Part shown: in pieces, positions 1-6,083 of the stretch | Numbering within the stretch: the first letter of the stretch is position 1 | Layout: each line of letters starts with the position of its first letter | Origin: DATJWY01 sp035500775 | Lineage (GTDB): Bacteria > Pseudomonadota > Alphaproteobacteria > Acetobacterales > Acetobacteraceae | DNA length: 14,274 bases | Reading direction: 5' to 3' | Assembly (NCBI GenBank): GCA_035500775.1 | Contig: DATJWY010000023.1 | Location: forward strand, 1-14,274 | Program-made: the position numbers and the translations under genes | Notes under the pieces: model-generated | Databases searched by the model: none | Told to the model about the DNA's origin: nothing | Seen by the model: the letters and a program-made list of their open reading frames with translations, nothing else

Positions 1-150
1 ACGCATAACGACAGCCGCCGTCACAAGATCCCCACGGCCAAGTGCCGGGTGACGAATTGGCCGGGCTATGACGCGGCTCTGGTTCAATGAGGCCGTCTCG
101 CGGTCTGGTTCAGCGAAGAGGCCGTGGCGGCATGGCAGGCGGGAGCGGCG
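1..150 (+). pseudogene. IS5-family transposase remnant (partial, with premature stop)
   Basis: Read in frame from base 1, the fragment gives a basic stretch (RRHKIPTAKCRVTNWPGYD) and then a TGA stop at 88-90. The same frame resumes directly with a segment containing LAVWFSEEAVAAW. This order (R-x-H-K, then V-T-N-W-x-x-Y, then V-W-F/L-x-E-E/D-A-x-x-x-W) is the N-terminal pattern I know from IS5-group DDE transposases, so the TGA most likely replaced an arginine codon. Similarity fades after about base 150, the rest of the transposase is missing, and no inverted-repeat end can be identified. The left part runs off the window. The gene is certainly not functional. Its presence argues against starting the next gene as far upstream as base 87, because that start would lie inside this remnant in another frame. 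Confidence 0.72.
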
Positions 151-230
151 AAAAAATATGCCGCGCCAGTACGAATAAACCGACCTGGCCGCCGGTCTGC
201 ACTCCAGGACCCACCATTCTGGAGCGACCG

Positions 231-1184
231 ATGATCGACCCGTCAGACGATCTTTCCACCACCCTTGCGAGCCCAAGTCGGCGCGGCCTGCTGAAATGCA
301 TGGCCTGGGGCGGCACCGCCATGCTGTGGACCATGGCCGGCGGCGTGCCGCGCTCCCGCTTGGTCGGCACCGCCGAGGCGGCGACCGCGCCCGTCGGCGA
401 TCTGAGCTTTCTCCAGATCAGCGACAGCCATATCGGCTTCTCCCACGCCCCCAACACCAACCCCACCGGCACGTTGCACGAGGCCGTTGCCCTGGTCGGC
501 CAGCAGAAGGGCAACGCCGCGCTGCTGCTGCACACCGGCGATGTCAGCCATCTCTCCCGCGCCGTCCAGTTCGACACCGCCGATCAGATCATCCGCGAGG
601 CGAGGCTGGACACCTACTACGTGCCCGGCGAGCACGACCTGCTGGAGGACGACGGCCGTGCGTTCTTCGACCGCTTCACCCCGGGCGCGCCGAAGGGCTG
701 GTATTCGTTCGACGTCCAGGGCGTGCATTTCGTCGCCCTGAACAACGTGCAGGACCTCAAGCCGGGCGGCTTCGGCAATCTTGGCGCCGAGCAGTTGGAA
801 TGGCTGGGCCGGGACCTGGCCGGCCGCCCCTCCAGCCAGCCGATCGTGGTGTTCGCCCATGTGCCGTTATGGATCGTGTCCCAGGAATGGGGCTGGGGCA
901 CTGGGGATGGCGAACAGGCGCTGACGCTGCTGCGCCGGTTCGGTTCGGTGACGGTGCTGAACGGCCATATCCACCAGGTGATGCAGAAGGTTGAAGGCAA
1001 CGTGGCGTTCCACACCGCCCGCTCCACCGCCTTTCCGCAGCCGGTGCCGGGCACGGCGGCCTCGCCCGGCCCGATCAAGGACCTGCCCGCCGGCAAGCTG
1101 CGCTCCACGCTGGGTGTGGCCCGTGTCAGCCGGGTGGAGGGCCAGCACGCGCTTGCCATCGTCGACACGCCGCTGGGCGCGTGA
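231..1184 (+). CDS. Tat-exported metallophosphoesterase (calcineurin-like)
   Basis: 317 residues. The N-terminus has a twin-arginine signal (SPSRRGLLK, residues 14-22) followed by a hydrophobic run, so the protein is probably exported folded to the periplasm. The metallophosphoesterase motifs appear in order: D65-S-H67, G103-D104, G133-E-H-D136, H210, and G245-H-I-H248. These residues form the dinuclear metal site of calcineurin-like phosphoesterases. The third motif is GEHD instead of the usual GNHD, so the metal-bridging Asn is Glu. The start at 231 is chosen because GGAG at 221-224 sits six bases ahead and it puts the Tat signal at the N-terminus; an in-frame start at 87 would add 48 residues that fit no signal. 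The substrate is unknown. The gene leads a cassette with the cupredoxin, sigma and anti-sigma genes, which suggests an envelope stress role. Family assignment is firm; function is inferred. Confidence 0.9.
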   Translation: MIDPSDDLSTTLASPSRRGLLKCMAWGGTAMLWTMAGGVPRSRLVGTAEAATAPVGDLSFLQISDSHIGFSHAPNTNPTGTLHEAVALVGQQKGNAALLLHTGDVSHLSRAVQFDTADQIIREARLDTYYVPGEHDLLEDDGRAFFDRFTPGAPKGWYSFDVQGVHFVALNNVQDLKPGGFGNLGAEQLEWLGRDLAGRPSSQPIVVFAHVPLWIVSQEWGWGTGDGEQALTLLRRFGSVTVLNGHIHQVMQKVEGNVAFHTARSTAFPQPVPGTAASPGPIKDLPAGKLRSTLGVARVSRVEGQHALAIVDTPLGA

Positions 1185-1198
1185 GGGAGAGAGACGTC

Positions 1199-1534
1199 AT
1201 GACCCGTCTTGTCGCACTGATGGCCTGCGCCCTGCTGCTGGCCGTCCCGTCCGTCCCTGCTCATGCCGAGGATGCGCCCCAGGAGAGGCAGATAAGCATC
1301 GACAATTTCACCTTCACGCCGGCCGAGATCACGGTGCCTCGCGGCACGCGTGTGGTGTGGACCAACCACGACGACATCCCGCACATGGTGGTGGACGCGG
1401 CCAACCCGAAGGCGGTGAAGTCGCCGCCGATGGATACCGGTGACGCCTACGCGCGCCGCTTTGACGCGCCGGGAACGTACCGGTATTTTTGCTCGCTCCA
1501 TCCGCACATGCAGGGCACGATCATCGTGCGCTGA
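1199..1534 (+). CDS. Amicyanin-like periplasmic cupredoxin
   Basis: 111 residues, a small blue-copper (type 1) protein. A Sec signal peptide covers residues 1-23 with a likely cut after AHA. The mature part has the plastocyanin/amicyanin pattern: an FTFTP beta strand, VVWTNHDDIPH with H62, and the C-terminal ligand loop CSLHPHM giving C98, H101 and M104. All four copper ligands are therefore present, and a one-electron carrier or copper-binding role in the periplasm is expected. The ATG at 1199 is preferred because an AGGGAGAGAG purine run lies just upstream; a GTG at 1181 would overlap the previous stop and add six charged residues before the signal peptide. It begins 14 bases after the phosphoesterase stop and is very likely co-transcribed with it. 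The redox partner cannot be told from the window. Confidence 0.93.
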   Translation: MTRLVALMACALLLAVPSVPAHAEDAPQERQISIDNFTFTPAEITVPRGTRVVWTNHDDIPHMVVDAANPKAVKSPPMDTGDAYARRFDAPGTYRYFCSLHPHMQGTIIVR

Positions 1535-1577
1535 ATGGAGACCGTCGGGCCGGGATGGCAGGACAGGTGCAGATGCC

Positions 1578-2198
1578 GTGAGATGGCGCTTCCTTTCCAC
1601 GCCTAACCGGCCGGCGGCTTTACCGGGTTCCGGCTCATTCGCTCCGCCGGGGACCGGCTCATTCGCCCAGGTGATGCTCCCGCACCTCGATGCCGCGCAT
1701 AACCTGGCGCGGTGGCTGGTGCGGGACGCCACCCTGGCGGAGGACGTGGTGCAGGATGCCATGGTGCGTGCTCTTGGCTATTTCGACTCCTATCGCGGCG
1801 GCGACCCGCGGGCGTGGCTGCTGCGCATTGTGCGCAACGCCGCCTACACCGCGCTGACCGCTCGCCACCGCGGCGCCGAGGTGCCGCTCGCACCCCCGCC
1901 GGGCGCCGAGGACGACGACCTGCCCGAGCACGTCCTGCCCGACCCGGGCGACACGCCGGAGGCGGCGCTGGCCCGGGTCGAGGACTGCGAAACCATCTCC
2001 CGCGCCCTTTCGTCGCTGCCGCTGGATCTGCGCGAGTGCCTGGTGCTGCGGGAGCTGGAAGAACTGTCCTACAAGGAGATTGCGGAGGTGACGGGCGTCC
2101 CGGTTGGCACGGTGATGTCGCGCCTGTTCCGTGCCCGCCAGGCCCTGGCCGCCGACCAGGCGTTGGCTGCGGGCGCGGCGGGGGAGGGGCGGCCATGA
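1578..2198 (+). CDS. ECF-type RNA polymerase sigma factor (sigma-70 family)
   Basis: 206 residues with this start. Sigma region 2 spans about residues 32-97 (MLPHLDAAHNLARWL, AEDVVQDAMVRAL, DPRAWLLRIVRN) and region 4 about 140-192, with a helix-turn-helix around LSYKEIAEVTGVPVGTVMSR. It should direct RNA polymerase to a small stress regulon when released by the anti-sigma factor encoded next; the ATGA overlap with that gene indicates translational coupling. The start is uncertain. GTG 1578 has a weak AGG at 1565-1567. GTG 1671 or ATG 1674 would begin directly at the conserved MLPHLD and leave no N-terminal residues that most relatives have. The extra N-terminal part contains an eight-residue near-repeat (GSGSFAPP, GTGSFAQV) that is not typical of the family. 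Identity as a sigma factor is firm; the 5' end is not. Confidence 0.88.
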   Translation: MRWRFLSTPNRPAALPGSGSFAPPGTGSFAQVMLPHLDAAHNLARWLVRDATLAEDVVQDAMVRALGYFDSYRGGDPRAWLLRIVRNAAYTALTARHRGAEVPLAPPPGAEDDDLPEHVLPDPGDTPEAALARVEDCETISRALSSLPLDLRECLVLRELEELSYKEIAEVTGVPVGTVMSRLFRARQALAADQALAAGAAGEGRP

Positions 2199-2950
2199 CG
2201 GATGATGGCTGTGAGGAGATGCACCTGCTGATCCAGGCCGACCTGGACGGCGAACTGCGCCCCGCCGAGGCCGCGCGGGTGGCCGCGCATATCGAGCGCT
2301 GCGCCGCATGTGCCGCGTTGCAGACGCGCTTGGTCGCCCAGTCCGCGCATCTACGTCAGGCGGCGCCGTATCACGCGGCGTCGGACGTCTTGCGCGCCCG
2401 TGTTGCCGCCTCTGTCGCGGCGCGGACGCCGGTGCCGGCGCCGCGACCAGCCGTGCGGTCGCCGGGGCGCGCCGTATGGTTCGGCGGAGGATTTGCCCTG
2501 GCGGCCTGCCTGGCGCTGTTGCTGGTGCTGCCGCGTGGAGGCGATCTGCCGGACGCGGTGGTGGCGGCGCATGTGCGGGCGTTGCAGCCGGGGCATCTGG
2601 TGGATGTGGTTTCCACCGATCAGCACACGGTCAAGCCCTGGTTCGACGGGAAGCTGCCCTTCGCGCCGCCGGTGAAGGATCTGGCGCAGGCGGGTTTCCC
2701 GCTGGAGGGCGGCCGTCTGGACTATCTGGCGGGCCAGCCAGTGGCGGCGATGGTGTATCGGCGCCGGGCGCATGTGATTGATCTGTTTGTCTGGCCGTCC
2801 GGCTCGGCGCTGGACCGCGTGGGCGTGTCAGGCAGTCGCGCGGGCTATCACTTCCGCCGCTGGGGGCAGGATGGGATGACGCTCTGGGCGGTCTCGGACC
2901 TCGATGATGCGGAGTTGGACGCGTTCGTGCGGCGCTGGCAGGGCGGGTAG
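2195..2950 (+). CDS. Membrane-spanning zinc-finger anti-sigma factor
   Basis: 251 residues. The cytoplasmic N-terminus carries a ZAS/zf-HC2 type motif H32-x3-C36-x2-C39, which in this family binds zinc and clamps the cognate sigma factor. An Ala/Pro-rich linker (about 55-92) leads to one transmembrane helix at about 96-113. The remaining 138 residues lie in the periplasm; the stretch HTVKPWFDGKLPFAPP (144-159) and the later VIDLFVWP are characteristic of transmembrane regulators paired with this sort of sigma factor. The start ATG overlaps the sigma stop (ATGA) and has a GGGGAGGGGC site upstream. The protein probably senses a periplasmic state (redox, metal or oxidant) and releases the sigma factor. 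The signal is not visible in the sequence, and a membrane-embedded sensor activated by proteolysis is equally possible. Confidence 0.92.
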   Translation: MTDDGCEEMHLLIQADLDGELRPAEAARVAAHIERCAACAALQTRLVAQSAHLRQAAPYHAASDVLRARVAASVAARTPVPAPRPAVRSPGRAVWFGGGFALAACLALLLVLPRGGDLPDAVVAAHVRALQPGHLVDVVSTDQHTVKPWFDGKLPFAPPVKDLAQAGFPLEGGRLDYLAGQPVAAMVYRRRAHVIDLFVWPSGSALDRVGVSGSRAGYHFRRWGQDGMTLWAVSDLDDAELDAFVRRWQGG

Positions 2951-3136
2951 GCGGGCCCGGCTCCAGCTGCGCAGGCAGATGCCGGTCAAGGAACCGTGTG
3001 GCGCCGGTGGCGTCACGGGTGATGACTGATCGGTGCGCGTGGCAGCCGCCGCGGGCATTCAGCACGGCGGGCGACGCCGGATCGGTGCGTTGCGCGAGGC
3101 CGGTTCGCGCCGCCAGCAGCAGCGCCGGAGATATCT

Positions 3137-3520
3137 CTATGGCTCGACAGTGAACGGAATGTCGCCATTGGAAAGCGCGCCGTCGCCCGAGACCGCCTCC
3201 CAGTGCAGCATGTAGCGGCCAGGGGGTGGAACGGCGCTGCTGGCAAAGAGGACGTCCACCGCACTATCGCCAAGCGGGCGGAGGGTTTGGACAATGCGGT
3301 TGCCCTGCGTGATCTCCATGCGTGATGCCGCATGGTCCACCGGCCCATCGAACCGGATGACATATTCCGCGTGATCGCCATGGATGATCGCTTTGGCCGC
3401 AGGCGTGGACTCCCGCATCTGTAACGGTCGAGCGGTGGTGACGCACGGCCAGAGCGCAAGCGCTGCGAACACGATGCAGGTTGTTTTTTTAGAGCGATTC
3501 CAGAACAATTTTTGTCGCAT
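3137..3520 (-). CDS. CopC-like periplasmic protein lacking the usual copper histidines
   Basis: 127 residues. A basic N-terminus and hydrophobic segment (14-30) form a signal peptide, and the remainder matches the CopC/YobA beta-sandwich pattern: STPAA (38-42), YVIRFDGPV, RYMLHWEAVSGDG (102-114) and a terminal FTVEP. CopC proteins bind copper in the periplasm. In classical CopC the mature protein starts with a His and the C-terminal motif reads SADGH. Here the mature N-terminus is near TARPLQ and the motif is SGDGAL, so both positions lack His and the usual Cu(II) site is probably absent. The start has a good AAGGAGA site (TCTCCTT at 3526-3532 on the plus strand). It converges on the sigma/anti-sigma cassette and is monocistronic as far as can be seen. 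Fold assignment is good; copper handling is doubtful. Confidence 0.78.
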   Translation of the reverse strand: MRQKLFWNRSKKTTCIVFAALALWPCVTTARPLQMRESTPAAKAIIHGDHAEYVIRFDGPVDHAASRMEITQGNRIVQTLRPLGDSAVDVLFASSAVPPPGRYMLHWEAVSGDGALSNGDIPFTVEP

Positions 3521-3532
3521 GGCCGTCTCCTT

Positions 3533-4077
3533 GGCTCGCGATCAGCGTCAGTCCTTCGAAAGTTTTATTGGCTCACCAGCGATGTCTCATCTTCAACGGC
3601 GATCTGGTGCGGGCTGTCCGAAATTCGGGTCAGCGAACAATGGACGGAAGGCGGAACGAAGCCTATCGTCACGCCCGGGACGTTCACTGCGCCACACCAA
3701 CTCCAGTCATGCGTCCGTGATGCCACGTTGGAGCTTGTTGCCGCCGCATGCAGCGTGCTTCAGACTGAACCGCGCGGATAGACTTGCATCGTCTCTGGAT
3801 GCGGCGCAACCGGCAATCTCTGCCTTACATCGCGCGTGCTGCTTTGCACAAATAACGAAGCGCGATCTTGTTCCTCGCTGATGCTCGGCAGCCGACTGGA
3901 TATCTTTGTGTGCGGTATCTCTTTGTGCGCGGCGTAAGCAGCCGTGCAAAGCCGTGGCGACCGGAACCGCGCGTCAGCCGAGCCGTTTCCGGCCATATCC
4001 GCGTCTTGCCGAACGTGCCTGGCGCCCGACCATGTTGGACACGTACTGCCGGGATCTGACTTGGACAACCCGCCATC
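3533..4077. other. Intergenic stretch between the CopC-like gene and the small secreted protein
   Basis: About 550 bases without a gene I can support. GC content and third-position bias are visibly lower than in the flanking genes, and open frames on either strand have weak codon bias and no ribosome site. It must contain the promoters for the two divergent neighbours, but no convincing -35/-10 pair was found. A decayed or transferred segment is possible. Confidence 0.5.
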
Positions 4078-4088
4078 AAGGATGTGTG

Positions 4089-4397
4089 ATGACAAGACAG
4101 GCAAGCCTGCTTCTCCTCGCCTCGGGGCTGCTCAGTCTCGGCGTGGGCGCCGGTTACGCGCAGTCCCAGTATCCAATCCTGGATCGGGTCGCGCAGAAGG
4201 TCGTGCAGAACTATCAGAACTCGTCCTGCCAGCAGTTGCAGGCCAAGCGGGCCCAGCCGCCGGCCGGGCAGCGCGAGGCGATGGAGGAGCGCGTCGTGCG
4301 TCTGCTGCACGAAGACCCGCAGATGCGGCAGGCGTTCATCAATCAGGTCGCCGCACCGATCGCCAACAAGCTGTTTGAATGCGGGATGATTCCCTGA
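4089..4397 (+). CDS. Small secreted conserved protein with two cysteines
   Basis: 102 residues. A Sec signal peptide covers about residues 1-24 (AGYA|QSQ). The mature protein is mostly helical with a conserved-looking core, YPILDRVAQKVVQNYQNSSC near the N-terminus and PQMRQAFINQVAAPIANKLF followed by ECGMIP at the end. C47 and C98 are the only mature cysteines and could form a disulfide. I recall close relatives as uncharacterised periplasmic proteins in alpha- and betaproteobacteria but know no function or name. AAGGATG at 4078-4084 provides a ribosome site for the ATG at 4089; a longer in-frame reading from 3906 lacks a signal peptide at its start. It stands alone, with poorly coding DNA on both sides. 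Confidence 0.82.
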   Translation: MTRQASLLLLASGLLSLGVGAGYAQSQYPILDRVAQKVVQNYQNSSCQQLQAKRAQPPAGQREAMEERVVRLLHEDPQMRQAFINQVAAPIANKLFECGMIP

Positions 4398-4706
4398 ATG
4401 CCTCGGGCCGGAAGACCACTGGCGACCGCAAGATGATGTCAGTCTGCAAGCGAATGGCGTTGCCGGTCGCGCTGGCCTTGCCGTTGCAGGCGTAGCAGGC
4501 GCCGGCCGGCTCGGCGCAATCCGCTCGGTGTGATGGCCGGTCATCCCCGGGTTCCCGGATCCGGGGATGTTCGCCAGCGCGTTGGTCAGGCCGATCAGGG
4601 CGAATTTCGAGGCGAAGTCATACGCGAGGACAGGGAAGTCCTCCTTGCCGGCGATCAGACCGCGTCGATTCACTTTGATGCCAAGGAAGCCCTGATCCAG
4701 GCGGGC
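4380..4706 (-). pseudogene. Possible decayed minus-strand gene (two codon-biased frames)
   Basis: On the minus strand, 4706 down to about 4540 reads as a smooth polypeptide with strong G/C third positions (for example GKEDFPVLAYDFASKF and LIGLTNALANIPG). From about 4525 to 4390 a different minus frame takes over with similar bias (AGACYACNGKASATGNAIRL). This pattern fits one gene broken by a frameshift near 4530, or two degraded fragments. No start with a ribosome site exists; the only early in-frame start is a GTG at 4671-4673. Plus-strand frames here have poorer codon bias, including a 58-residue one from ATG 4533 to TAA 4709. I do not recognise the protein. Its downstream end would run into the antisense of the small secreted gene, so it cannot be intact. 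Confidence 0.3.
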
Positions 4707-4893
4707 TAATTAACATTTAGTTATATTAGGCATTTAGCGGTCATTGTGAACAATCCGTGAGCGGCTTTGACCATCCGGGAGCAGTTCACGCGGCAGAAGG
4801 CCTGGCGGCACCGGGCCCTGCGCCGCGCGGACACGGGTGTTGCCATGCGTGGTGCCGGCTCATACGACGGTCCCATGACGGGGAGGACGCCGC
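4707..4893. promoter_or_regulatory. AT-rich intergenic patch upstream of the 108-residue protein gene
   Basis: The stretch 4707-4740 is AT-rich in an otherwise GC-rich region. It holds two CATTTAG direct repeats (4714-4720 and 4731-4737, one every 17 bases) and the motif GGTCATTGTGAACA (4739-4752), which recurs in altered form at 5303 and 6223. On the minus strand, TTCACA (plus 4745-4750) and TAATAT (plus 4723-4728) with a 16-base gap form a passable sigma-70 promoter pointing into the decayed gene. No clear promoter for the plus-strand gene was found. Assignments here are inference. Confidence 0.35.
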
Positions 4894-5220
4894 ATGAACA
4901 AGGATGAACTGACCAGCTGGGCGCTGGCGAATGGCTGGCAGATGATCGCCGGCTGTCCGAGCCTGACGAAGCCGTCCTCGCCCAAGGAGGCGATCGTCCG
5001 GATGGTGCTCAAGGCGACGGTCGTGAACCTCGAAGTCAAGAAGCCCGCCGGGAAGTGGGAGAAGGTTTCGGGCCAGACTTACGCAAAGGTCCAGCCAGAT
5101 CCCGACACGGGGCTGCCCTTGGGGCTCGGTCTCGATACCATTCCAGGCTTCACGATGCTGATGCGGGAGAACAAGGACCGCATGGTCTTCGCCGGAATGA
5201 CGGGGCCGCTGAAATCCTAG
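4894..5220 (+). CDS. Conserved hypothetical protein, 108 residues
   Basis: 108 residues with no signal peptide and no membrane segment, so probably cytoplasmic. The sequence starts MNKDELTSWALANGWQM and includes KPSSPKEAIVRMVLKATVVN, a lysine-rich turn (KKPAGKWEKV), a proline/glycine-rich middle (QPDPDTGLPLGLGL) and a basic-acidic end. The layout, a short helix with a serine/proline loop followed by beta strands, is reminiscent of small one-domain alphaproteobacterial proteins of unknown function. The start is well supported: GGGAGG at 4881-4886 lies seven bases upstream. It is followed seven bases after the stop by a strong hairpin, so it is probably transcribed alone. No function can be given. 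Confidence 0.78.
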   Translation: MNKDELTSWALANGWQMIAGCPSLTKPSSPKEAIVRMVLKATVVNLEVKKPAGKWEKVSGQTYAKVQPDPDTGLPLGLGLDTIPGFTMLMRENKDRMVFAGMTGPLKS

Positions 5221-5226
5221 AGCAGC

Positions 5227-5256
5227 ATCAGCCAGACCGGAAGCGGCCTGGCTGAT
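5227..5256 (+). terminator. Terminator-like hairpin after the 108-residue gene
   Basis: ATCAGCCAG (5227-5235) pairs perfectly with CTGGCTGAT (5248-5256). An inner CCG/CGG continues the stem after a single mismatch, closing on a GAAG loop. It lies directly after the stop codon at 5220. No clear T-run follows, so it is an imperfect intrinsic terminator or an mRNA-stabilising stem. Confidence 0.55.
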
Positions 5257-5280
5257 AGCGTTGCTTGCCCGCTTGAAGGC

Positions 5281-5324
5281 CTGGAACAGGTCCACTGTGC
5301 ACGGTCACAGTGAACATGTTCCAG
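5281..5324. repeat. 44-bp interrupted palindrome between convergent genes
   Basis: Outer arms CTGGAACA (5281-5288) and TGTTCCAG (5317-5324) are perfect. Inner arms CACTGTG (5293-5299) and CACAGTG (5306-5312) are perfect around a CACGGT loop, with two more pairs between and only two mismatches. It sits between the convergent 108-residue gene and the DUF6481 gene and could end transcription from both sides or bind a dimeric regulator. Confidence 0.7.
5300..5314 (+). repeat. 15-bp direct repeat, copy 1 (CACGGTCACAGTGAA)
   Basis: Identical in sequence and orientation to 6220-6234, and related to GGTCATTGTGAACA at 4739. The two exact copies enclose the DUF6481 gene and the gap upstream of it. This copy is also the right half of the 44-bp palindrome. 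Confidence 0.75.
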
Positions 5325-5404
5325 CGGATTGGCGTCACCTCTTGTCGTCTTCGCCGGACCTCCGGGGAGCGCAAGCATGGCGCGTGCCCCGGGGGATCAC
5401 GCTC

Positions 5405-5773
5405 TCAGCGGCGGCGCGCCTGACGGGCGGCATAGCGTGCGTCGCGGGCCGCCTTCTGCGCGACGGCCAGGGCGGCGGCACGGGCTGTTTCCTCGGCCTC
5501 GCGGGCGGCCTGCTCAACGGCCCGGGCTTCCATCTCGGCCGCGAGGGCCGCCTGCTCGGCAGCCTGTCTGACCGCCTCGGCCTCGCGGGCGGCCTTGCGC
5601 TCGGCGATGCGGGCATCACGGGCGGCGCTGATCGCCTTCCGGGCCTCCTGCCGCGCAAGGACGGCGGCACTATCGGGCTCCGGCCGCGCGCGGAACTTCG
5701 CCAGCGCGGCGTTCCTTGCATTCGCCGCCATGGTCAGTCGTTCATTGAAGTTATCATTTTTGTAAACGCTCAT
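5405..5773 (-). CDS. DUF6481 family protein (alanine-rich coiled coil)
   Basis: 122 residues. The N-terminal block MSVYKNDNFNERL, then AANARNAALAKFRARPEPD, matches the start of the DUF6481 family as I know it. The rest (about 40-122) is a long charged Ala/Arg/Glu helix with heptad character, ending RYAARQARRR. There is no signal peptide or membrane segment. The family is found in alphaproteobacteria and its function is unknown; nucleic-acid or envelope association is only a guess from the basic coiled coil. The start is placed at 5773 because the conserved family N-terminus begins there. No ribosome site is visible; instead a perfect TATAAT (plus ATTATA, 5780-5785) lies six bases before the ATG, which suggests a leaderless transcript. 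The gene stands alone, flanked by exact 15-bp direct repeats. Confidence 0.82.
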   Translation of the reverse strand: MSVYKNDNFNERLTMAANARNAALAKFRARPEPDSAAVLARQEARKAISAARDARIAERKAAREAEAVRQAAEQAALAAEMEARAVEQAAREAEETARAAALAVAQKAARDARYAARQARRR

Positions 5774-5779
5774 TTGTAA

Positions 5780-5785
5780 ATTATA
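5780..5785 (-). promoter_or_regulatory. Perfect -10 box adjacent to the DUF6481 start codon
   Basis: ATTATA on the plus strand reads TATAAT on the coding strand, six bases from the ATG at 5773. Transcription would then start at or next to the initiation codon. No good -35 is present at 16-18 bases upstream (TATGCG at best), so an activator or alternative sigma factor may be involved, or the box is fortuitous. Confidence 0.45.
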
Positions 5786-5822
5786 CCGGAAAATTATGTG
5801 CGCGCATAGGATGTCGGTGCCT

Positions 5823-6083
5823 TTATTTTTGGCGCGCGTGCCGGGATTGAGCGCGGTATTCGGCAAGGCACCCGTAGTCGGCCGAGCGCCTGGCGTCGTC
5901 TCGATAGGGCTCGCCGCCCCACTCCCCCGGATTGCCTCCGATGTCGCTGGGTGATGCACCGGGAAGGGCGCCCCATGCGCGCGGCCTGAAGAAAAGCGAG
6001 AGGCGGCTATGAGCCGCTGCCGGATAAGCGGCGTCGCTCTTTCCCGGCTGCTGTCTCGCTTTGGACCGTGCTAGAGTGCCCAT
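5823..6083 (-). CDS. Doubtful small ORF upstream of the DUF6481 gene
   Basis: 86 residues from ATG 6083. The C-terminal half has a plausible protein character (for example SPSDIGGNPGEWGGEPYRDD and RRSADYGCLAEYRAQ) and fair third-position bias; the N-terminal half is weak. There is no ribosome site, no recognised domain and no signal peptide. It ends about 50 bases before the DUF6481 start on the same strand. It could be the truncated end of a lost gene rather than an expressed protein. Confidence 0.25.
   Translation of the reverse strand: MGTLARSKARQQPGKSDAAYPAAAHSRLSLFFRPRAWGALPGASPSDIGGNPGEWGGEPYRDDARRSADYGCLAEYRAQSRHARQK

Noticed and set aside
87..230. Upstream extension of the phosphoesterase reading frame
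   Set aside because: It overlaps the transposase remnant in another frame, lacks a ribosome site and would bury the Tat signal 48 residues inside.
2951..3136. Gap between the anti-sigma and CopC-like genes
   Set aside because: Short open frames on both strands have no start support; only small palindromes (CGGGCCCG at 2952-2959, GAGATATCTC at 3128-3137) were seen, too short to call terminators.
3565..3726. Minus-strand 53-codon frame from GTG 3726, with segments such as HDWSWCGAVNVPG
   Set aside because: Ends 45 bases before the CopC-like gene on the same strand and reads plausibly, but third-position bias is clearly below that of neighbours and there is no ribosome site or recognised domain.
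4533..4709. Plus-strand 58-codon frame from ATG 4533
   Set aside because: No ribosome site and weaker codon bias than the opposite strand; probably a shadow.
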